Positions 8,373 through 20,333 of a stretch of 64,000 nt of DNA are shown here, in pieces. How positions within the stretch are numbered: position 1 is the stretch's first letter; each line of letters opens with the position of its first letter. The stretch is from Chloroflexota bacterium. GTDB taxonomy: Bacteria > Chloroflexota > Anaerolineae > JAAYZQ01. A program made the translations under genes and the position numbers. The notes under the pieces are model-generated. The model saw only the letters and a program-made list of their open reading frames with translations. It did no database searches and was not told the origin of the DNA. Where the stretch lies: contig JAGVRI010000010.1 of NCBI GenBank assembly GCA_018606645.1, positions 1 through 64,000 of the forward strand, read 5' to 3'.

Positions 8373-9365
8373 TTAGCGGTCTCGGGCAATGGTATAGTCC
8401 GCCAGGGCATGCATCAGGTCGCGGGCCTGGCCCTCCGGCAGGACGGCCAGTGCTGCCTGGCTCTGAGCGATGAACTCCCGTGCCCGGTCCATGGCCCGGG
8501 CCACGGCCCCTGATTCGCGGACGGCGGTCACCACTTCCTGAACCACCGCATCCTGCCCTCCGTCGCGCACGACGGAAGCGATCCGTTCATCGTCGGGATG
8601 TTCCCGCAGGAAATACAACACCGGCAGGGTGACAATGCCCTCTCGCAGATCGCTGCCGACCGGCTTACCCAGGACTTGTTCATCCCCCTGGAAGTCCAGC
8701 ACATCATCCATAATCTGAAAGCCGGTTCCCAGCAGCCGCCCATACTCCCGCAGGGCCACCACGTGGGCTTCCGGGGCTTGACTGAGCACGGCGGCTGCTT
8801 CGGTGGCGGCGGCGAACAGAGAGGCAGTCTTGGCATAGATCCGCTGATCATAGCGATCCAGGGCGCTTTGCCAGGCCTGTTCATCATCCAACCGGGGCAA
8901 CTCGCGGCGGTCAAAGATCTGGCGCAGTTCTCCGCCGCAGATCGTCATCAACGTTTCGGCGAAAATGGTCATGACCCGGACATTTCCGGTGGCGGCGGCC
9001 AACGCCGCTGCCCGGGCAAAGAGATAGTCGCCCGCCAGCACGGTGGCTCCTGCATTCCAGCGGGCGTTGAGGGTGGTCCGGCCCCGCCGCACCAGGGCGC
9101 CGTCGATCAGATCATCGTGGACCAAGGTCGCCGTGTGGAGCATCTCGACCGACGCGGCCAGGGACACCAACTTTTCCCGATCGGTGGGGTAAAAGCTGCC
9201 GGCCAACAGGACCAAAGCGGGACGCAAGCGTTTTCCACCGCTGAGCAACAGACTCTCCAGGACAGCCGTCAACTGCGGGTAATCCGGATGGGTCGGTTCC
9301 AACAGCTTGCGTTCCACCTGTTCCAGTTCGGCTGCCAGCGGCTCGAGCAAAGGGATGGTCTTCAA
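8373..9365 (-). CDS. Polyprenyl diphosphate synthase (trans-isoprenyl type)
   Basis: This 330-residue enzyme adds isopentenyl diphosphate units to an allylic diphosphate to make a long isoprenoid chain, probably for a quinone side chain. The substrate-binding motif GGKRLRPAL, first aspartate-rich motif HDDLIDGALVRRG and second motif QIMDDVLDFQGD are all present in order. Length and motifs fit hepta- or octaprenyl synthases. The start is a TTG at 9363-9365 with GAGGAAACAGA upstream. Its place among glycan genes could also mean a lipid carrier role, though carriers are normally made by cis-type enzymes. Confidence 0.88.
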   Translation of the reverse strand: MKTIPLLEPLAAELEQVERKLLEPTHPDYPQLTAVLESLLLSGGKRLRPALVLLAGSFYPTDREKLVSLAASVEMLHTATLVHDDLIDGALVRRGRTTLNARWNAGATVLAGDYLFARAAALAAATGNVRVMTIFAETLMTICGGELRQIFDRRELPRLDDEQAWQSALDRYDQRIYAKTASLFAAATEAAAVLSQAPEAHVVALREYGRLLGTGFQIMDDVLDFQGDEQVLGKPVGSDLREGIVTLPVLYFLREHPDDERIASVVRDGGQDAVVQEVVTAVRESGAVARAMDRAREFIAQSQAALAVLPEGQARDLMHALADYTIARDR

Positions 9366-9383
9366 TCTGTTTCCTCTTCCAAT

Positions 9384-10259
9384 CTATGGCTCAAGGTTTG
9401 ATTCATCCAGGGCCAGGCGATCGGGGCCCGGCATCGGCGGCCCCTCCTCTTCCACGCCCAGGCCGGTCGTGCGGATCCCCAACAGGCGCCTGGCATTGGC
9501 CGTGGTCGCCTGGGCCAATTCCTCCACCGAAATCCCGCACAGTTCAGCCACCCGCTCCGCCACCAGACGGACATACGCCGGCTCATTCCGCCGGCCGCGG
9601 TACGGATGTGGGGTGAGAAAGGGGCAATCGGTCTCGACCAATAGGCGATGCAGGGGCAGGGCCTTGACGATTTCAGCCAGTCGGCGGGCGTTGGGATAGG
9701 TCACCGGCCCTGAAATCGAAATGTAAAACCCCAGCTCGATCGCCCGCTCGGCCATCGCCTGATCGCCAGAAAAGGTGTGCAACACGCCCAGCCGCCCGGC
9801 CAGGGGAGAATCCTGGAGGCCCACTGCCCAATCGGTCAGCATCGCCAGGACCTCCCGATGCGCCTCGCGGTCGTGAATGATGACCGGCTTGCCCAATTGA
9901 GCCGCCCAGGCCAACTGAGCCTGGAAGGCCCGACGTTGCACCTCGGGCGGCGACAGGTTCCGGTAAAAGTCCAACCCGATCTCGCCCACAGCCACCACCT
10001 TGGGGTGGCGGGCCAGGTCCCGGAATTCGGCCAAGGTCGCCCCATCCAGTTTCTTGGCGTCGTGCGGATGCATCCCCACCGCCGCGTACACCAGCTCGTA
10101 TTGATCGGCCAGGGCAACCGCCTGGCGGCTGGACGGGAGGTCGGCTCCCACATTCAGAATGGCCGCCACCCCTGCCGCCCGCGCCCGCTGGACGACCGCC
10201 GGTCGGTCAGCGTCGAACTCGGGAAAATCGAGATGCGCATGCGCGTCGAAGAACATCAA
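9384..10259 (-). CDS. tatD: TatD family metal-dependent hydrolase
   Basis: The 291-residue protein is a TIM-barrel hydrolase of the TatD/YcfH family, thought to act as a metal-dependent deoxyribonuclease or D-aminoacyl-tRNA deacylase. The metal ligands are visible in [35 protein letters not shown] and [15 protein letters not shown]. The residues around it are standard and the protein is about 30 residues longer than usual at its acidic C-terminal tail. Its ATG overlaps the stop of the phosphohexomutase gene by four bases, so it is translated from the glycan operon message although no functional tie is evident. Confidence 0.9.
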   Translation of the reverse strand: MMFFDAHAHLDFPEFDADRPAVVQRARAAGVAAILNVGADLPSSRQAVALADQYELVYAAVGMHPHDAKKLDGATLAEFRDLARHPKVVAVGEIGLDFYRNLSPPEVQRRAFQAQLAWAAQLGKPVIIHDREAHREVLAMLTDWAVGLQDSPLAGRLGVLHTFSGDQAMAERAIELGFYISISGPVTYPNARRLAEIVKALPLHRLLVETDCPFLTPHPYRGRRNEPAYVRLVAERVAELCGISVEELAQATTANARRLLGIRTTGLGVEEEGPPMPGPDRLALDESNLEP

Positions 10260-11674
10260 TCCTTTAACCCCGCAATCCGCAATCCATCCTCCAGGATCGC
10301 CGGCACTCGATCCTTTTGTGTGGTCTCACAATAGACGCGCAGGATCGGCTCGGTGCCGGAAAACCGGATCAGCATCCAACCCCCGTCGGCCAGGCTGAAC
10401 TTGAAGCCATCGGTCGTATCCAGGCCGGTGACGGTCAGCCCTCCGATGGTGGACGGGCGAGCGTCCAGGATGCGTTGTCGGGTGGCAGCGCGCTGGCTTT
10501 CATCGAACCGTTTATCCACCCGGTCGTAGTAATGAGGCCCCACCTCGGCGTAGAGAAGTTCAATGAGCTGGGAGGGGCTTTTGCCGGTGCGCACCATCAG
10601 GTCCAGGAGATAGAGGCCGGCCAGAATCCCATCGCGCTCCGGCACGTGACCGCGAAAGGCATAGCCGCCGCTTTCCTCCCCCCCGATCAGGGCGTTCGTC
10701 TCCAGCATCTTGGGGGCTACATACTTGAACCCGACGCCGGTCTGGTAGACCGGGACGCCATAGATCTGGCCCAGCTTCTCCAACATAGAGGTGGTGGAGA
10801 GGGTCTTGACGATCGGCCCGCGTTCGCCGCGGATCTTGAGAAAATACAACGCCAGCAACGCATAGACCTGGAGCTGATTGATAAAACGGCCCTGCTCATC
10901 CCCCAGCCCTACCCGGTCAGCATCTCCGTCGTTAAAGATAGCGACATCCGCGCCGACCTCGGTCACCCGCGCCAGGCCGGCGTCCACATTGGGCGGGATC
11001 GGTTCCGGGCGGATCATCTCCGGGAAGAGCGGGTTACGTTCGGCATGGATCTCGATGATCCTCGTTTTGCCGCCGCCCAGGATGCGGGGGAACCAGCCGG
11101 CGCCATTGCCCCACATGGCATCCACCAGGATGGTGAGACCCGCCTCCTGAATCGGCCGAACGTCTATCAGCCGAGCCAACTGCTCGAGATAGGCCGGCGC
11201 CGGATCAAAGTACACCACCGCTCCCTGCGCCAGGGCGTCGTCCAGCGGAATCCTCTTGACCCCCTGCACCTCCGGGATACAGCGTTCGATCTCCAGCAGA
11301 CCGTCGGGAGGGATGGCGCCCCCATGCTCATCGCGCACTTTGAAGCCGTTATCGGTAGGGGGATTATGGCTGGCGGTAATATTCACCGCGCCCACCGCCT
11401 TGTGAAACACGACCGCGTACGAGATCACCGGCGTCGGCGTGGCTTCCTGGGTGAGCAATACCTGGAAGCCGTTGGCCGCGAGTACCTCGGCCGCCGCTGC
11501 GGCAAAGTATTCCCCGCCAAAGCGCCGGTCGTAGCCGACTACGACTTGGCCTCGTTTGCCCTGGTTCAGCAGATAGGTGGCAAAGCCCTGCGCACAGCGG
11601 CGCACATTGGCAAAGGTATAGTCATCGGCAATCCTGCCGCGCCAACCATCCGTACCAAATTTGATGTCGCCCAT
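10256..11674 (-). CDS. Phosphoglucomutase/phosphomannomutase
   Basis: This 472-residue alpha-D-phosphohexomutase interconverts hexose 6-phosphate and hexose 1-phosphate. The four signature sites are present: the active serine loop [14 protein letters not shown], the metal-binding [13 protein letters not shown], the sugar-binding [13 protein letters not shown] and the C-terminal phosphate-binding RFSGTEP. I prefer the ATG at 11674, because it lies beside the family opening [12 protein letters not shown]; a GTG four codons earlier is possible but sits directly on the ribosome site. In this operon it probably makes mannose 1-phosphate for GDP-mannose, the substrate of Gmd. The mannose-1-phosphate guanylyltransferase itself is not in the window. 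Confidence 0.88.
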   Translation of the reverse strand: MGDIKFGTDGWRGRIADDYTFANVRRCAQGFATYLLNQGKRGQVVVGYDRRFGGEYFAAAAAEVLAANGFQVLLTQEATPTPVISYAVVFHKAVGAVNITASHNPPTDNGFKVRDEHGGAIPPDGLLEIERCIPEVQGVKRIPLDDALAQGAVVYFDPAPAYLEQLARLIDVRPIQEAGLTILVDAMWGNGAGWFPRILGGGKTRIIEIHAERNPLFPEMIRPEPIPPNVDAGLARVTEVGADVAIFNDGDADRVGLGDEQGRFINQLQVYALLALYFLKIRGERGPIVKTLSTTSMLEKLGQIYGVPVYQTGVGFKYVAPKMLETNALIGGEESGGYAFRGHVPERDGILAGLYLLDLMVRTGKSPSQLIELLYAEVGPHYYDRVDKRFDESQRAATRQRILDARPSTIGGLTVTGLDTTDGFKFSLADGGWMLIRFSGTEPILRVYCETTQKDRVPAILEDGLRIAGLKD

Positions 11675-11690
11675 TGGATCCTGCACCCCC

Positions 11691-12698
<1,008 letters not shown>

Positions 12699-13697
12699 CT
12701 ACATGGTCCTCGAAACAGGGTCATCAACATCGGCGGCCCGCAACTTTTCGGACATCTCCGCACGCCAATACTCCAGGACATCTTCCAAACTTTGTCGAAA
12801 CGGAATCGTGGTTCGCCAGCCGGTCCGCTCCCGGATGCGGGTGGCATCACAGACCACTTCCGGGACCTCCGATGGGCGCATCCGCCCAGGGTCCTGACGA
12901 ACCTCGATCTGCACCCGGCTCATCGACAGGAGGATATCCAGCATCTCCTGGATAGAATGGGACTCTCCCGAGCCTACATTATAGACCTGACCCGGCTCCC
13001 CGGCTGTAATGAGCAATACGTAGGCCCGCACCACATCCCGAACATCGCTGAAATCGCGCCGGGCGGCCAGGTTGCCGACCTCGATCAGCGGCGGTTGTAG
13101 CCCCAGCTCGGCGGCGGCGATCTGGCTGGCGAAATCAGAAGCGACAAACCCCACCCGTTGCCGGGGACCGATGTGGTTAAAAGGGCGCACCCGAACGACC
13201 GGCAACCGGTGGGTCAGGTAGTATTGCAGCCCTAGCAGGTCTTGAGCGACCTTGCTGACGGCATAGGCACTCAAGGGGCGCAACGGGGTTTCCTCATCAA
13301 TGGGCAGGTCTTGGGGCGAGACCAGGCCATATTCCTCACTCGACCCCACCACCAGCACGCGGCAGGCGGGATTCACCCGCAGCACCCCCTCCAGGATGTT
13401 GAGCTGGGTGTGGATGTTGGTCTCGAGAGTCCCCCACGGGTCCTGGCGGGAAGCGGCGACGAGCGGCTGCCCGGCCAGGTGAAAGATCACGTCCGGCTGG
13501 GTCAGCTCCAGGACAAAGGTCACGACATCGAGGCGAGAGAGTTCGGCCGGATACAACTCCAGACGATCGCACAGGCCGGCGATGTTCTTGTATGGGCCAA
13601 AGACGGTACCTGCGACCTTCCAGTCGGTGGTCTCTAACAGATACTCGGCCAGGTGGCTGCCGACGAAACCAGAAATGCCAGTGATGAGTGCTTTCAA
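12699..13697 (-). CDS. rmd: GDP-6-deoxy-D-mannose reductase (extended SDR)
   Basis: The 332-residue protein is an NAD(P)-dependent epimerase/dehydratase family member with the Rossmann start LKALITGISGFVGSHLAEYL and the catalytic YAVSKVAQDLL (Tyr-x3-Lys). Next to gmd, it most likely reduces GDP-4-keto-6-deoxymannose to GDP-D-rhamnose. RPFNHIGPRQ is typical of RMD proteins. The start is a TTG (13695-13697) with GGAGGG five bases upstream; the longer open frame before it has no family match. It leads the seven-gene glycan operon. A GDP-fucose-type product is less likely, since Fcl proteins carry an epimerase signature I do not see. Confidence 0.85.
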   Translation of the reverse strand: MKALITGISGFVGSHLAEYLLETTDWKVAGTVFGPYKNIAGLCDRLELYPAELSRLDVVTFVLELTQPDVIFHLAGQPLVAASRQDPWGTLETNIHTQLNILEGVLRVNPACRVLVVGSSEEYGLVSPQDLPIDEETPLRPLSAYAVSKVAQDLLGLQYYLTHRLPVVRVRPFNHIGPRQRVGFVASDFASQIAAAELGLQPPLIEVGNLAARRDFSDVRDVVRAYVLLITAGEPGQVYNVGSGESHSIQEMLDILLSMSRVQIEVRQDPGRMRPSEVPEVVCDATRIRERTGWRTTIPFRQSLEDVLEYWRAEMSEKLRAADVDDPVSRTM

Positions 13698-13742
13698 TAT
13701 GCCCTCCACCTCGGAGCCTGATGAATCCCCAACTTGCGACCT

Positions 13743-13771
13743 ATTATACCCTACTTTGAGAGCCACCGCAA
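13743..13771 (-). promoter_or_regulatory. Promoter of the rmd-gmd glycan operon
   Basis: TTGCGG (13766-13771), 17 bases, then TATAAT (13743-13748) on the minus strand. The leader to the TTG start of rmd is about 40 bases. The two hexamers are identical to those of the DUF4013 promoter at 4312. Confidence 0.72.
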
Positions 13772-13890
13772 AGACACATGGATTGGTGATTGCCCGCAGC
13801 TCGTTTGATCTGATGTCCAGGAGTCGAGGATTCAGCCGGATTGCCTGCTCCGCCTGAACACCCCGAACATACACCCTCTGAGATAACCGC

Positions 13891-14022
13891 CGCTGCGACT
13901 ACGACTGCTGCAAAGTAGGTGGACCAGCCCGCTGTGGCTTTGCGGAATGACCCGGGAGGCGGGAGCTTTGGCCGGGATCTGCGCGATTCCGTTCCGGCGG
14001 AAGCCTCCACTCCCTCTGGGTG
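13891..14022. repeat. Dispersed intergenic repeat, long form, copy A
   Basis: This stretch closely matches 57567-57684. Shared blocks include CGCTGTGGCTTTGC, GCGCGATTCCGTTCCGGC and AAGCCTCCACTCCC. It lies between the divergent rmd operon and the SRPBCC fusion gene. Its end carries the reverse of the GGGAGTGGAG core found in the short repeats at 22083, 28402 and 43380. It encodes no convincing protein. Confidence 0.65.
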
Positions 14023-14046
14023 CCGGACTTAGCCGTGGACTGTTGC

Positions 14047-14084
14047 CTGACTGGCTTGCCAGTCAGCAGGGTCTGCAGTATAAT
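14047..14084 (+). promoter_or_regulatory. Promoter with 20-bp palindrome over the -35 box
   Basis: TTGCCA (14056-14061), 17 bases, TATAAT (14079-14084). A perfect inverted repeat with nine-base arms CTGACTGGC and GCCAGTCAG around TT spans 14047-14066 and covers the -35 hexamer. This is the expected layout for a dimeric repressor operator. Transcription would start near 14091, giving a leader of about 170 bases to the fusion gene. Confidence 0.65.
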
Positions 14085-14257
14085 GGCAATTGCTCAGGCG
14101 GACACGGATCTGGTGCGAATTCTTACTTCTATTCAGCATCCCAACCGGCATCCAGAACAATGGAGAGAAGCCTGCAGGGATTCGGTCGGTGCGTTCCTTC
14201 CAGGGGATTTGGCTTCTGGCAAGGCAACGCAAGTTTCAACTGAGAGGAGGGACGGAC

Positions 14258-15475
14258 ATGTCGGAAATGCGCAAAACGGAACATCGAGTTCGGGTGGAAA
14301 CGACCCCGGAGCTGGCTTTTGAGGCAATGACCAAGGCCAGTGAACTGCGGGAATGGTTCTGCGATGAAGCCTGGACCGAGGTGCGGCCCGGTGGGCGGTA
14401 TGAGGTGCGGTGGAGCCAGGGCTATCGGGCCGAAGGCAAGTTCACGATGGTTGAACCTCCCCGCCGCGCCGCCTTTACCTGGCGGGGAACAGGAGAACCG
14501 GGGGAAACGCTCGTCGAGTTCACCGTCAAACCCGGCGATGGGGCGGTGGAGCTATCGCTGCTCCACAGCGGATTCGGGCAGGGGGACGCCTGGGACCGCG
14601 CCCTGGAAGAGGCGAAAAAGGGCTGGGCCCTTGGCCTGGAGAACCTGAAATCAACCCTCGAAACCGGGATAGATCTCCGCCTGGCCCGCCAAGCGTTCCT
14701 GGGCATCCACTTTGAGACCCTCGATCCGGAGCGAGCGGCCAACGAAGGGATCGCCTCCGAGCGAGGCATCTACATCACCGACACGGTGGCAGACAGCGGC
14801 GCCCGGGCGGCGGGGTTAGGCAAAGGAGATGTGATCGTGGCCCTGGGCGGCATCGAAACGCCCGGCTCCACGGAATTGACCGCCGCTCTCCGAGCCCATC
14901 GGGCCGGCGATACGGTGGCGGTCGAGGTGGTACGGGGTCAAAAGCGAGAGACGGTGTCGGTTACTTTGGGCAAGCGTCCAGGGGAAGACCTGCCCGGCAC
15001 GGCGGAGGGGCTGGCCCAATGGCTGGCCAAGCACTATGCCGAGACCGACGCTGAACTCAAGGCCGCTCTCGATGGGGTCAGCGAAGAGGAAGCGGGACGC
15101 GCTCCTGCCGAAGGGGAGTGGTCGGTCAAAGAGGTCCTGGCCCATCTGTCCATCGTCGAGCGAGATACGCAGAACTATCTGGCCAGCGTCGCCCTGGACG
15201 GCTGGGTGGATAGCGGTCCGGGTAACCCGACGGTCATCCCCGGCCGGCTGGCTGCTGTCCTGGCCGTCACCCCCACCCTGGCCGGCCTGCTGGAGCGCTA
15301 TCTGACCGATGAGGCAGAGACGGTCGCCTTTCTGCGCGGGCTGCCGGAAGAGACGCTGCGCCACAAGGCCCGCTTCCGTCGCATGGGTCAGATGATCTCC
15401 TATCAGCCCGGGCATACCCGGGAGCACATCGAGCAGATCCGCAAGACGGTAGCGGCGGTTCGGGGCGGAGGGTAG
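14258..15475 (+). CDS. SRPBCC (AHSA1)-PDZ-DinB three-domain fusion protein
   Basis: This 405-residue protein joins three families. Residues 1-145 are an AHSA1-type START-like domain (HRVRVETTPELAFEAMTKASELREWF, then FTWRGTGEPGETLVEFTV) that binds hydrophobic ligands or chaperone clients. Residues about 155-245 form a PDZ domain with AGLGKGDVIVALGGIETPG. Residues about 255-405 are DinB_2-like, a four-helix bundle with LAHLSIVERD and a C-terminal HTREHIEQIRK histidine motif that can bind metal. No signal peptide is present, so the PDZ domain is cytoplasmic. The ATG at 14258 has GAGAGGAGGG upstream. The role is unknown; a palindromic operator lies at its promoter. Confidence 0.82.
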   Translation: MSEMRKTEHRVRVETTPELAFEAMTKASELREWFCDEAWTEVRPGGRYEVRWSQGYRAEGKFTMVEPPRRAAFTWRGTGEPGETLVEFTVKPGDGAVELSLLHSGFGQGDAWDRALEEAKKGWALGLENLKSTLETGIDLRLARQAFLGIHFETLDPERAANEGIASERGIYITDTVADSGARAAGLGKGDVIVALGGIETPGSTELTAALRAHRAGDTVAVEVVRGQKRETVSVTLGKRPGEDLPGTAEGLAQWLAKHYAETDAELKAALDGVSEEEAGRAPAEGEWSVKEVLAHLSIVERDTQNYLASVALDGWVDSGPGNPTVIPGRLAAVLAVTPTLAGLLERYLTDEAETVAFLRGLPEETLRHKARFRRMGQMISYQPGHTREHIEQIRKTVAAVRGGG

Positions 15476-15492
15476 CCCGCTGGAAACACGGT

Positions 15493-15525
15493 CCGGGGTC
15501 ATGCCCCTCACAGGCATGGCCCCGG
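15493..15525 (+). terminator. Hairpin after the SRPBCC-PDZ-DinB gene
   Basis: Thirteen-base arms (15493-15505 and 15513-15525) pair with one G-T wobble around a seven-base loop, 17 bases after the stop codon. No T-tract follows, so termination may need Rho or be partial. Confidence 0.5.
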
Positions 15526-15604
15526 GGCGGAACTCTATCTGGATGGCCCGCCGTTGCCAGTGGCGAACAGGGATGACCGGGTGTCGGATAGGTTCACTGC
15601 CTAT

Positions 15605-15633
15605 TTGACTTTGCCCATCTCCTGGGTTACAAT
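15605..15633 (+). promoter_or_regulatory. Promoter of the LysM lipoprotein gene
   Basis: TTGACT (15605-15610), 17 bases, TACAAT (15628-15633). The start codon lies 55 bases downstream. Confidence 0.65.
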
Positions 15634-15687
15634 AGGGCCCGCTCCAGCAGACTGTGAGAAGCCATCGGATCGTCAAAGGGAGGAGGA

Positions 15688-16758
15688 TTGAGGACCACGC
15701 AGGGTCCTGGCCCAGCTACTGCGTTGCGCAAGCTCATGGGACGGGTAGGACTGACGGTATCTCTCGTTTTGGCTCTCGGGGGGTGCGGTCGGTTGTTGGA
15801 CGTGCCGACCCCAACGGTAGATAACCGTACTGCTGGACCGTTCCCCACCCACACAGCCCGACCTACGGCTACTCGAAGAGCCACCTTCACACCCGTGCCG
15901 GCTACCCCCTCGGATACGCCGACCCCCACCGCTACCCCGACGCCGATCATCTACACCATCCGAAAAGGGGATACCCTGCTGGCGGTTGCCCGCCAGTTCG
16001 GCGTCAGCGTCCAGGCTATCCAGGACGTGAACGGGATCATCGATCCCCGTCGCCTGCAGATCGGCCAGGAGATCATCATCCCCCCCAGGGAGGGGCCGGG
16101 GGAACCAACTGCCGTTCCCACACCAACGCCGGTCGCATTGATGATTCAGGGGCTGGCCTTTTACCGCACGCCCGTCGACAGTTTGTGGTGCCTGGGGGAA
16201 GTGGTGAACCTGTCGGGTCAGCCGGCCGAAGAGGTCCAGGTGCAGGTTTCGTTGCACGACGAGCAGGGCCAATTGCTGGCTCTGGGGGCGGCTTTTGTCC
16301 AGCTTGACATCCTGGCTCCCGGAATGCGTGCCCCCTTTGCCATCCTTTTTCCTGCCCCGCCGTCCAGCTTTGCCCAATATCAAACACGGGTCCTGAGTGG
16401 AGTACGGAGCACGCATCTGGGCCCCCGCTACCTCGATCTGACGCTGGTCGAGGACCATGGGGAGTGGCTGGATGAGAATACCTATCGGGTGCGGGGGCAG
16501 GTGCAGAACATCGGTCAGGTGGACGCCGAACGGGTTGCGGTGGTGATCACGCTATACGATGCAGAAGGACACGTGGTGGGCTCACGCACGGTCGGCATCC
16601 CGGCCGAGCGATTCCTGGCCGGAGCAGTCGCTCCTTTCGAAGAGACCATCATCCCTCTCGGCCCGGTGGCTCGCTATGAAATCCAGGTCCAGGGGTGGTG
16701 GATCGGGTATCAGATCCCCCAGACGCCGGGCATCGTCCAGGCTACGGCGGTCCCATGA
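15688..16758 (+). CDS. LysM-domain lipoprotein
   Basis: The 356-residue protein has an N-terminal lipoprotein signal with the lipobox LALGGC, so it is probably lipid-anchored outside the membrane. A Thr/Pro-rich linker (TPTATPTP repeats) leads to one LysM domain at about residues 90-135 (YTIRKGDTLLAVARQFGVSV), which binds peptidoglycan or chitin-type glycans. The C-terminal 200 residues look like two beta-sandwich repeats of FxLYD type (VVNLSGQPAEEVQVQVSLHD and VQNIGQVDAERVAVVITLYD). The start is a TTG next to GGGAGGAGGA; an ATG at 15736 would also keep the signal peptide. It probably anchors at the cell wall. Confidence 0.82.
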   Translation: MRTTQGPGPATALRKLMGRVGLTVSLVLALGGCGRLLDVPTPTVDNRTAGPFPTHTARPTATRRATFTPVPATPSDTPTPTATPTPIIYTIRKGDTLLAVARQFGVSVQAIQDVNGIIDPRRLQIGQEIIIPPREGPGEPTAVPTPTPVALMIQGLAFYRTPVDSLWCLGEVVNLSGQPAEEVQVQVSLHDEQGQLLALGAAFVQLDILAPGMRAPFAILFPAPPSSFAQYQTRVLSGVRSTHLGPRYLDLTLVEDHGEWLDENTYRVRGQVQNIGQVDAERVAVVITLYDAEGHVVGSRTVGIPAERFLAGAVAPFEETIIPLGPVARYEIQVQGWWIGYQIPQTPGIVQATAVP

Positions 16759-16829
16759 GAGTCGGCGCATCCTCTCGCGAGCGACGGTGTTTTGGCAAGT
16801 GGAAGATTTTGGATTGGGGTGGAGACGAG

Positions 16830-17567
16830 ATGAGGCCAGATACAGTCAGGGTCATGGAGGCGCCAACCTATTCCCTGAAAAAGAGAGGGTGGTATCGTTT
16901 CCTGAGTGGGTTGGTCCATTTCTTGATCCGGCTTTTTGCCCGCCTGGAGGTGGAAGGATTGGAGCATGTGCCGGCGGAAGGCCCCTACCTCCTGATCGCG
17001 AACCATTTGCATTGGCTCGATCCGCCGGTGCTGATGGCGGTTTTTCCCTATCGAGCCTACGTGTTTGCGGCGGAAAAGTGGCAGAAACACTGGTTCCTGG
17101 GGCCGTTGTTCCGATCGGTGGATGCGATCTTTGTCCATCGAGGCGAGGTGGACCGTAAAGCGCTGCGGCAGGCGTTGGGTGTACTGAAAGGGGGAGGGGT
17201 ACTGGGCCTGGCTCCGGAAGGGACCCGGAGCCGGACGGGCGTCATGCAGCGCGGACGTAGCGGGGCGGCGTACCTTGCCTATCAAGCCCGCGCCAGGCTG
17301 GTGCCCGTCGTGGCTACAGGCCAGGAGAAGGTGTTCTCCGAACTGCGACGGTTTCGGCGGGCCACGATCCGGGTGGTCTTTGGATTGCCCTTTGAACCGC
17401 CGCCGGTAGAAGGCCAAGTCAGCGCCGCCCAGGTCCATGCCTTTGCCGAAGAGATCATGTACCGCCTGGCTGCCTTGCTGCCACCGGAATATCGGGGCGT
17501 ATATCGGGACGTGGCCGAAAAGCGGCCTGATTTGATCGCATTGGTTTCGACGGCGGGTCGGTCCTGA
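16830..17567 (+). CDS. plsC: 1-acyl-sn-glycerol-3-phosphate acyltransferase (PlsC family)
   Basis: This 245-residue membrane-associated enzyme adds a fatty acyl chain to lysophosphatidic acid to form phosphatidic acid. The catalytic block is NHLHWLDPP (a variant of NHxxxxD) and the glycerol-phosphate block is LAPEGTRSRTG. VHRGEVDRKALRQAL also matches the family. I used the ATG at 16830 with GGAGACGAG upstream; an ATG at 16854 is possible. It follows the LysM lipoprotein gene by 71 bases in the same direction and may be co-transcribed with it. The acyl acceptor could differ from lysophosphatidate. Confidence 0.86.
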   Translation: MRPDTVRVMEAPTYSLKKRGWYRFLSGLVHFLIRLFARLEVEGLEHVPAEGPYLLIANHLHWLDPPVLMAVFPYRAYVFAAEKWQKHWFLGPLFRSVDAIFVHRGEVDRKALRQALGVLKGGGVLGLAPEGTRSRTGVMQRGRSGAAYLAYQARARLVPVVATGQEKVFSELRRFRRATIRVVFGLPFEPPPVEGQVSAAQVHAFAEEIMYRLAALLPPEYRGVYRDVAEKRPDLIALVSTAGRS

Positions 17568-17632
17568 TTTCGGCTTGCCGTTCAGGCCCTGCCGACGGCG
17601 GGGCTCGCAGATTCTCGATGAGGAGTGAAACG

Positions 17633-17977
17633 ATGGAACGCCGTGGATGGGGCCTTGGATGTGTGATTGCCTGGCTGGGGTTGATTCTGGGCTGTTGCCT
17701 CCTGCCATATCTGGTCAGCAGCGTCTATTCGATCATCACTGCGGTGCTCCAGGTACCGTCTGCCGCCGAGTGGCTGTGGGGGGATTGGCTCAGCACCGTC
17801 GTGGAGGTTGATTCTCCTGCGTACATGGTCCTGGCCGAAGGGCCGATTTGCTGTGTCGGAACTGTCGCACTGCTCATCATCGTTCTGGGGTTGGTGTTGA
17901 TGATCGGGGGTATCGGCCCCAGCGGGCCCTCCTACGAAGGAGAGTTGCCTGAAACCGAGGAAAACCTGGGAGGCTGA
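17633..17977 (+). CDS. Small membrane protein, function unknown
   Basis: I do not recognise this 114-residue protein. It has a hydrophobic segment near the N terminus (about residues 7-38, with GLILGCCLLPYLVSS), a polar central loop containing tryptophans, and a second hydrophobic segment (about 73-95, TVALLIIVLGLVLMI). The tail is acidic. The ATG at 17633 has GAGGAG nine bases upstream. It follows plsC by 65 bases and could be part of the same transcript. A two-pass membrane topology with both ends inside is the simplest reading. Confidence 0.65.
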   Translation: MERRGWGLGCVIAWLGLILGCCLLPYLVSSVYSIITAVLQVPSAAEWLWGDWLSTVVEVDSPAYMVLAEGPICCVGTVALLIIVLGLVLMIGGIGPSGPSYEGELPETEENLGG

Positions 17978-18025
17978 ACCTTCAGCCGTCACTGAGCCTT
18001 GTTTTCCATCGCTTTATATTCGGAT

Positions 18026-18054
18026 TTGCAAAATTCTCCATTTTCACATACAAT
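18026..18054 (+). promoter_or_regulatory. Promoter of glmS ribozyme and glmS
   Basis: TTGCAA (18026-18031), 17 bases, TACAAT (18049-18054). The start of transcription near 18061 places the whole ribozyme in a leader of about 365 bases. Confidence 0.7.
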
Positions 18055-18125
18055 GCTTCGTGCTCGCAGAAGGAGGTGTTTTCGGCCTATCATCTAACAT
18101 TCGTGTGGACTATCCGGGGAAGGGA

Positions 18126-18356
18126 GCGCACGGACCTTGTCCATCCGGGTTGGGCGAGGTTGACGAGGAGGAGGTTCCCTGCTTCGCGGCAGGGCTAACC
18201 ATGGCCGGGCAGGCAGTCTGTGGGGCACGGCCATGGGAAAATCGAGAGATCAGCGGATGCCTCCTGGGAATGACCCTGGTCCCAGTCTTCCCCTCCTGAG
18301 AAGCGCACCGCACAAAACCGTTGGGTAACCAACGGGACAAAGGGCAAGCGCAAGGG
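18126..18356 (+). ncRNA. glmS ribozyme (glucosamine-6-phosphate-activated)
   Basis: The leader of glmS contains the conserved ribozyme core in the correct order: GCGC at the cleavage site (cut predicted between 18125 and 18126), GTTGACGAGG at about 18159-18168, ATCGAGAGATCAGCGGATG at about 18241-18259 followed by CCTCC, and a GNRA-capped P4-type hairpin CCGTTGG-GTAA-CCAACGG followed by GACAAAGG. Ribozymes of this class self-cleave using glucosamine 6-phosphate as cofactor and thereby shut down glmS when product is plentiful. A hairpin insertion of about 70 bases lies between the first two core blocks. The downstream gene confirms the assignment. Confidence 0.92.
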
Positions 18357-18426
18357 TCTCTGCAGCGAGCCAGACCTCGCCTGCCGATTGTCGTCTACCA
18401 ATGCAGATATCAGGAGGGATCGATCC

Positions 18427-20268
<1,842 letters not shown>

Positions 20269-20279
20269 CGGCATGGATC

Positions 20280-20308
20280 GAGGGGGAGGTTCGGCCCGTC
20301 TCCCCCTC
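20280..20308 (+). terminator. Hairpin between glmS and murJ
   Basis: Nine-base arms GAGGGGGAG and CTCCCCCTC enclose an 11-base loop 11 bases after the glmS stop. There is no T-tract, so this may be a partial terminator ahead of murJ. Confidence 0.5.
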
Positions 20309-20333
20309 CCTGCCCAACTGCTCCGATGGTTCG

